Positions 59,100-64,000 of a stretch of DNA of 64,000 nucleotides are shown piece after piece. The notes beneath the pieces were generated by a model. That model saw nothing but the letters and a program-made list of their open reading frames with translations. It did no database searches and was not told where the DNA came from. Position 1 is the first letter of the stretch. Every line of letters begins with the position of its first letter. The position numbers and the translations under genes were made by a program. Source of the stretch: Alkalihalophilus marmarensis DSM 21297 (GTDB lineage: Bacteria > Bacillota > Bacilli > Bacillales > Bacillaceae_D); assembly GCF_000474275.2 (NCBI RefSeq), contig NZ_ATAE01000008.1, positions 124,001 to 188,000 of the forward strand, given 5' to 3'.

Positions 59100-60254
59100 A
59101 TGAGTAAAGTGACATTAATTGCAACAGCAACGATGGGTCTTGAAGCACTTGTTGCTAGAGAAGTAAAAGACCTCGGTTATACTGATGTGAAAGTAGAAAA
59201 TGGAAGAGTAGAATTTACCGCTGATATTTCTGCGATTCCACGTGCTAATTTATGGCTGCGTACAGCAGATCGTGTGAAATTAAAAGTCGGTGAATTTAAA
59301 GCGTTCACTTTTGATGAGCTGTTTGAAAAGACAAAGGCATTGCCATGGGCAGATCTTATTCCTGTTCATGCAGAGTTCCCTGTTATCGGGAAATCTGTGA
59401 AATCAAAATTATTTAGTGTATCTGATTGTCAGGCTATTGTTAAAAAAGCAGTCGTTGAAAGCATGAAAAAAAGATACAAGCGCGGCTGGTTTGATGAGGA
59501 CGGTCCATTTTACCGAATCGAAGTCGCCTTATTAAAAGATGTCGTGACTTTAACGATCGATACGAGCGGCACTGGTCTTCACAAAAGAGGCTATCGTTAC
59601 TTGCATAACCAAGCACCTCTTAAAGAGACATTAGCAGCAGCTATGGTTATGTTAACGACATGGAGACCTGATCGTCCTTTTGCTGATCCTTTTTGCGGGT
59701 CCGGAACACTTCCGATTGAGGCCGCTATGATTGGTCAAAATATTGCACCGGGCTTTAACCGTGATTTCGTTTCAGAAGATTGGCATTGGATCGGTAAAGA
59801 GATATGGAATACCGCTAGACAAGAGGTAGAAGATTCGGCTAATTATGATCAGCCGTTAGATATTATGGGATCAGATATCGACCATCGCAGTGTGGAGTTA
59901 GCCCAAAATAATGCGATGGAAGCAGGTTTTGGTGAGTTGATTTCATTTAAGCAGATGCAAGTGAGCGATTTCCGTCATAGAGGAGAATACGGAATTTTAG
60001 TAGGTAACCCTCCATACGGTGAGCGTTTAGGAGAGCGGGCAGAAGTGGAAGAGATGTACCGTTCAATGGGGAAAGCTTTCGAGCTTTTAGATACATGGTC
60101 TGTTTACATGCTTACGTCCCATGAAGAGTTTGAAACGTTTTATGGTAAAAAGGCAAATAAAAAACGTAAGCTTTATAACGGGAATATTAAAACGGATTAT
60201 TATCAATTTTTTGGGCCTCGTCCACCGAAGAATGTTGATGTACCAAGGGTTTGA
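59100..60254 (+). CDS. ypsC: THUMP-domain rRNA guanine-N2 methyltransferase-like (YpsC)
   Basis: 384 residues. N-terminal THUMP domain (about 45-155) binds RNA; the class I methyltransferase domain follows with FADPFCGSGTLPIEAAMIG as SAM motif I near 195 and VGNPPYGERLG (NPPY) near 301, the mark of N2-guanine or N6-adenine methylation. E. coli RlmL modifies G2445 of 23S rRNA, and YpsC is the Bacillus counterpart of that half. Start ATG 59100 follows AAGGAG. Its terminator is where the integrated element begins. Confidence 0.95.
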   Translation: MSKVTLIATATMGLEALVAREVKDLGYTDVKVENGRVEFTADISAIPRANLWLRTADRVKLKVGEFKAFTFDELFEKTKALPWADLIPVHAEFPVIGKSVKSKLFSVSDCQAIVKKAVVESMKKRYKRGWFDEDGPFYRIEVALLKDVVTLTIDTSGTGLHKRGYRYLHNQAPLKETLAAAMVMLTTWRPDRPFADPFCGSGTLPIEAAMIGQNIAPGFNRDFVSEDWHWIGKEIWNTARQEVEDSANYDQPLDIMGSDIDHRSVELAQNNAMEAGFGELISFKQMQVSDFRHRGEYGILVGNPPYGERLGERAEVEEMYRSMGKAFELLDTWSVYMLTSHEEFETFYGKKANKKRKLYNGNIKTDYYQFFGPRPPKNVDVPRV

Positions 60255-60301
60255 ACCGTTTTTAGTTTTTAGTACTGACTGAAAATGTGTATTGCTATGT
60301 A

Positions 60302-60356
60302 AGACCATATTCTTTTTCTCAGGTTATGAGAGGGAGGGTGTGGTCTTTTTTGTTGC
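60302..60356 (+). terminator. ypsC terminator at the boundary of the integrated element
   Basis: gacca / tggtc outer arm with a long inner arm pairing ttctttttctc against gagagggagg (several G-U pairs), then TTTTTT. The recombinase start codon falls inside the T tract. Confidence 0.75.
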
Positions 60357-61255
60357 TCAAATTCGCTGTAGAAGAATTTATAAAGGATCGTAAATTCAAA
60401 AATCTCACTAAATATTCCATCAAAATGTACACGCAGAATCTCAACCAGTTTTATGACCACTGTCTCTCCACTAATCGGATTGATGTGACGAAAATTAAAC
60501 CGCTAGACGTGAAGGGCTACTTATACAAATGCCAAGCTGTAGGTAACAAAGTAACGACCATCAACAATAAGACAAGAACTTTACGAGCTTTCTTTAATTT
60601 TTTAGAAGAAGAAGAGATTGTTTTTAATAATCCAATGAAGAAAATTAAAACAGGTAAAGAGATAACACGGATCACTGTTCCCTCGGACGATGAAATTAGG
60701 CAGATTATTCGATATTACGAAGATACTGGCTACAGAGTTGGTGATTTTTTACCTACACGTAATCGTTTTATAATGGTAGTTCTCATTTCCACTGGTTTGC
60801 GTAGGAGAGAGTTGGTAGAAATCAAGTGGTCTGATATTGATCTTGCAGGTAAATCAATCCAAATATTTGGAAAGAAGCAGCAAATTGAAACAGTCCCAAT
60901 TTCAAATAAACTTTCTAAGGAAATAGCTGAGTATAAGCTTTACTTAGATTTCAAGGGGATCGAATCAGATTATTTGATCTGTAACAGCAAAGGAGAAGCG
61001 CTGCAAGACGAAGCTATCTCAGGATTGTTTAAAAAGCTTAGTAAGAAGATGGACTTTGATTATAGTCTATCTTGCCATAAGCTCAGGCACTATTTTTGCA
61101 AGCGGCTTATTACATCAGGTATGACTACTTTTACAGTTCAAAAGCTCATGAGGCATGAAAGCATCTCGATTACTGAAAAATATGGTCGAATGTGGGGGAA
61201 TGATTTAGCTGAAGAGAACAACAAATACAATCCATTAAACACATTGGACATATAG
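60350..61255 (+). CDS. Tyrosine recombinase (integrase)
   Basis: 301 residues. Core-binding domain (about 5-90: KFAVEEFIKDRKFKNLTKYS) and catalytic domain (about 110-295) with Arg in STGLRRRELVEIKW, His-x-x-Arg in SCHKLRHYFCKR, His in LMRHESIS and Tyr in TEKYGRM. All catalytic residues are present, so it should be active. Start codon uncertain: TTG 60350 gives the usual MLLKFA opening, though the nearest GGGAGGG is 12 nt away. It directly follows the ypsC terminator, as expected for a gene at the end of an integrated element. Confidence 0.9.
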   Translation: MLLKFAVEEFIKDRKFKNLTKYSIKMYTQNLNQFYDHCLSTNRIDVTKIKPLDVKGYLYKCQAVGNKVTTINNKTRTLRAFFNFLEEEEIVFNNPMKKIKTGKEITRITVPSDDEIRQIIRYYEDTGYRVGDFLPTRNRFIMVVLISTGLRRRELVEIKWSDIDLAGKSIQIFGKKQQIETVPISNKLSKEIAEYKLYLDFKGIESDYLICNSKGEALQDEAISGLFKKLSKKMDFDYSLSCHKLRHYFCKRLITSGMTTFTVQKLMRHESISITEKYGRMWGNDLAEENNKYNPLNTLDI

Positions 61256-61260
61256 GCGTT

Positions 61261-61310
61261 TAGACAAATAAAAAACTGCAGGTGCTGGAACACCCACAGT
61301 CTCTTGTCTA
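61261..61310. terminator. Interrupted inverted repeat after the integrase gene
   Basis: TAGACAA-ACTG-GGTG pairs with CACC-CAGT-TTGTCTA in nested arms around a 6-nt loop. It may end integrase transcription or be a site for recombination proteins; no T tract follows. Confidence 0.55.
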
Positions 61311-61324
61311 TCGCTACTTTAAAA

Positions 61325-61403
61325 GCAGGACAAACACTACTACAACCTATATGTCATTTTAATTGATTTTAAATGATATATCAAGTATGTGTTTATGTCC
61401 TGC
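61325..61403 (+). promoter_or_regulatory. Inverted repeat around the promoter of the HTH gene
   Basis: GCAGGACA-AACAC (61325-61337) is mirrored as GTGTTT-A-TGTCCTGC (61389-61403). Between them TTGATT and TATGTG form a weak promoter with a 17-bp spacer. The arms could be operator half-sites for the encoded HTH protein. Confidence 0.55.
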
Positions 61404-61427
61404 CGAAAATTAGGAGGACTATTAACT

Positions 61428-62246
61428 ATGCAATCAACCAATAAATCATCCATTCAATTTATCTCATCAACAGATCGTCACTTACTAACTACATTCGATA
61501 ATGTAAAAGCTCTAAATGACGCTGTATCGACTCATATGACAACATTAAAAGCTAACTCATGTCGTGAGCAGATCATGCAATTACTCTCTCTAATTAGCAA
61601 GCACAGCGTCAAAATGCTAGGTGTGAGTTGGATGTCTAATCAGACAATGGCTACTCATTTAAACGTTAGTACTCGTACCGTCCAACGCTACATCAAAGAG
61701 CTAATCGAATTAGATATTATCGCAGTTTATCAAACAAAAGACATCAAACGCAAAGGTCAAACTTCCAATACCCTTGTCATCAAAAACGTTGAAAATGCTA
61801 ATGTGGAGCCAGTTAAAGCTGATTGTCGTACCGCTTGTCACACTAAACAATCTCTTAAAAAGCATAATAAATCAAATACACGTATTAGAAACGCGCATGA
61901 GTCACCGAATACTATCAATCTCGACTCAGATTCATCTTTCCTAAAGGATTCACTCCCAGCTGCTCTATATAACACTCTGAAAATCTTTAACGCAGAAGAA
62001 ATTTACAATCTAACCGGCATCATATACAGAGCGAAAGCATTAATCGACAGGTCTATCCAAATTGAGGATCATTCAAAAGACTTCACCGGCACAATTAAAG
62101 CAGTAATCTTAAAAGCGAAAACAAGCAAGATTAAGAACTTTAACAACTACTTATATCGCTCAATCCAAGCCACCACAGCAGCAATCTCAAGACGTTCAGC
62201 ACCATCACAACCTAATATGTCTTGGTTAGCTGGAGGTGCGTCATGA
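61428..62246 (+). CDS. Helix-turn-helix protein of the integrated element, possible replication initiator
   Basis: 272 residues. Winged HTH at about 65-115 (MSNQTMATHLNVSTRTVQRY, then IKELIELDIIAVYQTKD). The middle is Ser/Asn/Lys-rich and the last 100 residues are helical (FNAEEIYNLTGIIYRAKALI). Proteins with this layout occur on plasmids and integrative elements of bacilli next to a recombinase, as replication or control proteins; the sequence does not settle which. GGAGG lies 10 nt before ATG 61428. The next small gene overlaps its stop as ATGA. Confidence 0.75.
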   Translation: MQSTNKSSIQFISSTDRHLLTTFDNVKALNDAVSTHMTTLKANSCREQIMQLLSLISKHSVKMLGVSWMSNQTMATHLNVSTRTVQRYIKELIELDIIAVYQTKDIKRKGQTSNTLVIKNVENANVEPVKADCRTACHTKQSLKKHNKSNTRIRNAHESPNTINLDSDSSFLKDSLPAALYNTLKIFNAEEIYNLTGIIYRAKALIDRSIQIEDHSKDFTGTIKAVILKAKTSKIKNFNNYLYRSIQATTAAISRRSAPSQPNMSWLAGGAS

Positions 62247-62338
62247 AGCACTTAAGAGGCTTAGATAGCACAGAAAGATTCGTTGTAGCAAGCAGCTTTA
62301 TTAGTTTAGCTTTTGCATATATTACGCTTTTAATCTAA
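62243..62338 (+). CDS. Tiny membrane peptide, 31 aa
   Basis: Begins on the ATGA overlap with the HTH gene, preceded by GGAGGTG at 5 nt. Sequence MKHLRGLDSTERF then a hydrophobic stretch VVASSFISLAFAYITLLI. Probably a single-pass membrane peptide translated by coupling. Function unknown. Confidence 0.6.
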   Translation: MKHLRGLDSTERFVVASSFISLAFAYITLLI

Positions 62339-62357
62339 TTAAAATGGAGGGGTTACT

Positions 62358-62654
62358 ATGCATTCGACAAGCGTATTAACATTCAATTACGACGAAATCA
62401 TCACACGATACAACGAGTTTATAACAGGCTTTTTATGCGATGAGATCAACGTAGTAAAAGAAGAACTGCTGCCTAGATTCTGGACAATTGCGGTACCATC
62501 TAAAGGTTTTTACGTAACAATTGAGCTAAGAAACATAGGAAATGAGCATGGTGTAGAACAATGGTGTGCGATTGTAAAGGAATCAGATGGTGAAGAGACC
62601 AACTATCTCCTTTTCGCTGAAGAGATTGAACAATGGGGCAGTGGAGCAACGTAA
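62358..62654 (+). CDS. Uncharacterised small protein of the element, 98 aa
   Basis: Soluble and acidic, MHSTSVLTFNYDEIITRYNE at the start and a beta-rich second half (FYVTIELRNIGNEHGVEQWC, YLLFAEEIEQWGSGAT). GGAGGGG lies 7 nt before ATG 62358, and it is the third gene of a likely operon with the HTH protein. No family recognised. No signal peptide or membrane segment. Confidence 0.7.
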   Translation: MHSTSVLTFNYDEIITRYNEFITGFLCDEINVVKEELLPRFWTIAVPSKGFYVTIELRNIGNEHGVEQWCAIVKESDGEETNYLLFAEEIEQWGSGAT

Positions 62655-62831
62655 AAATTTATTTTAAGCTTTGAGCATATAGGAAGATATGATAAATTTT
62701 AATGATTAACTCAGGATCAGTACAAACACACTTTAATAGAGAGTATGTCGTTCGTTAGTCGAACAACTCAAATGACATATGGAAAATTGCGCCTGAGCAC
62801 ATAAAAGTACATGATGATTTTTCTGAAAATT

Positions 62832-62849
62832 TGTCTAGTCGACTAGACA
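62832..62849. promoter_or_regulatory. 18-bp perfect palindrome
   Basis: TGTCTAGTCGACTAGACA reads the same on both strands. Possible operator, resolution or replication site. Confidence 0.7.
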
Positions 62850-63036
62850 GTAGATGAAATGTAGAAGGTGAACATTTAAAAAAAGATCTCTGCTAGCGTA
62901 CGGGAATGAATGTGCTTTTTCTAACATATTAGAAAAAATACGAACATTTATTATAAATTAACCTTATATAAATCATTATTACCCTTTAAATACGAACAAT
63001 CAGATAAGGTCAAACTAATATTTTGAGCGTATTGTG

Positions 63037-63065
63037 TTGACGACCAAAAAATGGCATGATATATT
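63037..63065 (+). promoter_or_regulatory. Strong SigA-like promoter in the element
   Basis: TTGACG at 63037-63042 and TATATT at 63060-63065, 17-bp spacer. TACAGACA (63071-63078) and TGTCTGTA (63101-63108) form an inverted repeat at the expected start of transcription. Confidence 0.8.
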
Positions 63066-63158
63066 ACTTGTACAGACATTGAATGTATTGTCTTATTATT
63101 TGTCTGTATAGTAGTTACATAGGTTTCTGAATTGTATATACAAAAAGGAGGATGGTTA

Positions 63159-63680
63159 ATGAGTGTAATAGAAAAAGAGGTTGTTAGATTGTTTCTTAAT
63201 GGCTCGGGTAGAGTTGCGATTCAACGCAAACTGAAGCTTAAAGACGAGGAAAGAGATGTTATTCATCAGATATTGTTCAGTAATCCAGCAACTAGAGGTG
63301 AATTTGAAGAAATGGCTCATCGCTATAACAATGGTAATTATGTTTCATTCTTCGCGGATATCTCAAACGGCAGACCAAAAAAAGATAAAGCTGATATACG
63401 TAAGATTCGCCAAATTAGAATGTCTGATAATGAGCTTGAGGAGCTAGACAATCCTACTTCAACTCAAATGAGAAATGATTTATTAGCTTATAAGAAGATC
63501 AAGGAGTTCTGCGAGATGATGGATGGGCAGGGTATTTACTTTATCCCTGACGACTGGTTGGGGGTTTCTTATGATAAATCTGCTGCATTTTGGCAACAAA
63601 ACTTGTACTCTAGTAATATTGAAAGATTAAAGGCTGTATCATCGGATGAAAAGTGCCTTGGAGTGTTGAAAAGTATATGA
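63159..63680 (+). CDS. Uncharacterised protein of the element, 173 aa
   Basis: The N-terminal 50 residues (EVVRLFLNGSGRVAIQRKLKL) recall a small helix-turn-helix; residues 70-100 are basic (GRPKKDKADIRKIRQIRM) and the C-terminal part is mixed helical, ending CLGVLKSI. Soluble, no catalytic motif seen. AAAAGGAGG lies about 9 nt before ATG 63159, with a strong promoter and inverted repeat upstream, so it may bind its own operator (inference). Confidence 0.68.
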   Translation: MSVIEKEVVRLFLNGSGRVAIQRKLKLKDEERDVIHQILFSNPATRGEFEEMAHRYNNGNYVSFFADISNGRPKKDKADIRKIRQIRMSDNELEELDNPTSTQMRNDLLAYKKIKEFCEMMDGQGIYFIPDDWLGVSYDKSAAFWQQNLYSSNIERLKAVSSDEKCLGVLKSI

Positions 63681-64000
63681 GGGTTCTGACAGGTTCATAA
63701 AGAGGATTTGATAATAAGTATACATAATGTACATAAAGCATTCAAAAGTTGCTGTGTGGCTTAATATGAGAGCCGATGCAGCTAATATTTATATATTGAA
63801 TTATTTTATTATTAAACGACAAATAAACCTATTTACTTATCTATAAAAATAGGTTATAACTAATCCATCTCTCTACAATATTTTGGTAGGAGTAGCCCTT
63901 ATTAATTTGTTAATAAAATAATAACATGCTCAATTTTAAGAGTCAATGAAAACATGGCAATATAATAAATAATTATATAGTCATCGATAAACTAGAGGTG
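63681..64000. other. AT-rich end of the window without a recognisable gene
   Basis: 320 bp of very AT-rich sequence. One inverted repeat, AACCTATTT (63826-63834) with AAATAGGTT (63847-63855), could be a terminator. No start codon with a ribosome binding site and open frame was found. Confidence 0.5.

Larger units (their letters stand above)
62655..63158. other. Palindrome-rich non-coding segment of the element
   Basis: 504 bp, AT-rich, without a gene. It holds GTTCG-ttagt-CGAAC (62750-62764) flanked by TATGTC/GACATA, an 18-bp perfect palindrome (62832-62849), a strong promoter (63037-63065) and an 8-bp inverted repeat (63071-63108). The number of symmetrical sites suggests a control or replication region. 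Confidence 0.6.

Noticed and set aside
62750-62764. LexA (DinR) box in the element
   Set aside because: The arms are GTTCG-n5-CGAAC, the reverse order of the Bacillus LexA consensus CGAAC-n4-GTTCG.
1-64000. CRISPR array, tRNA or rRNA genes
   Set aside because: The tandem repeats at 33471-33556, 30521-30559 and 56774-56960 have no unique spacers, and no clover-leaf or rRNA sequence was noticed by eye.

Overview
The window looks like chromosome of an aerobic, endospore-forming member of the Bacillaceae. The evidence is the gene set: type B RNase P RNA, gpsB, ypsA, mrfAB (yprAB), cotD, kapB, ypjP, a Spo0E-like phosphatase, cheV, bacilliredoxin brxA and gltAB, together with strong AGGAGG-type ribosome binding sites and SigA-like promoters. 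The segment mrfA-mrfB-cotD-ypsA-gpsB-rnpB-ypsC follows an order known from Bacillus. A gene of the ectoine hydrolase family hints at a halotolerant or alkaliphilic lineage, but the species cannot be fixed from the sequence alone.

Layout. 1-8.9 kb: the 3' part of a sulfurtransferase gene, a TRIC-type membrane protein, ilvA, cheV, a YitT-family membrane protein, RNase Z, ytzC and a run of thiol-redox genes (thioredoxin-like, brxA, TlpA-like) ending at a convergent phosphoesterase. 9-17.5 kb: ypgR with a small partner, ydbST, and a minus-strand block with an MBL-fold hydrolase, telA and a telA partner, then an NRDE protein. 17.7-24.1 kb: gltA-gltB behind a promoter with a near-consensus CcpA site. 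24.2-26.4 kb: ypjP, several small membrane proteins and kapB. 26.4-33.4 kb: a PucR-type regulator divergent from a four-gene catabolic cluster (PLP enzyme of the cystathionine synthase/lyase family, homoserine dehydrogenase-like protein, aldehyde dehydrogenase, ectoine hydrolase-like M24 protein). 33.4-36 kb: a 15-bp tandem repeat, a DMT transporter, and dapA under a lysine riboswitch. 35.8-41.5 kb: many small genes that automated calling tends to miss (Spo0E-like; peptides of 32, 44 and 52 residues), two sporulation-type lipoproteins, a HAD phosphatase, and a cold-shock gene with a leader of about 300 nt. 41.5-51.1 kb: AbgT transporter, a second cold-shock gene, MerR/acyl-CoA dehydrogenase pair, a SEC-C protein, and a DUF1538-DUF1538-tandem PII operon. 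51.4-60.3 kb: panE and the conserved mrfAB-cotD-ypsA-gpsB-rnpB-ypsC segment. 60.3-64 kb: the left end of an AT-rich integrated element that starts with a tyrosine recombinase gene right after the ypsC terminator and continues past the window.

How the genes work together. Several enzymes meet at aspartate semialdehyde: lysine-controlled DapA, the homoserine dehydrogenase-like protein and an aldehyde dehydrogenase that could oxidise it to aspartate. The PucR cluster is therefore the best candidate for an undescribed pathway: an ectoine-like or other cyclic/amide substrate may be opened by the M24 enzyme and its carbon brought to aspartate, but the usual deacetylase and transaminase genes (doeB, doeD) are not beside it. 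The second candidate is the operon at 48.4-50.6 kb, where two paralogous membrane halves are encoded with a protein made of two PII-like domains, suggesting a two-part transporter gated by a signal protein.
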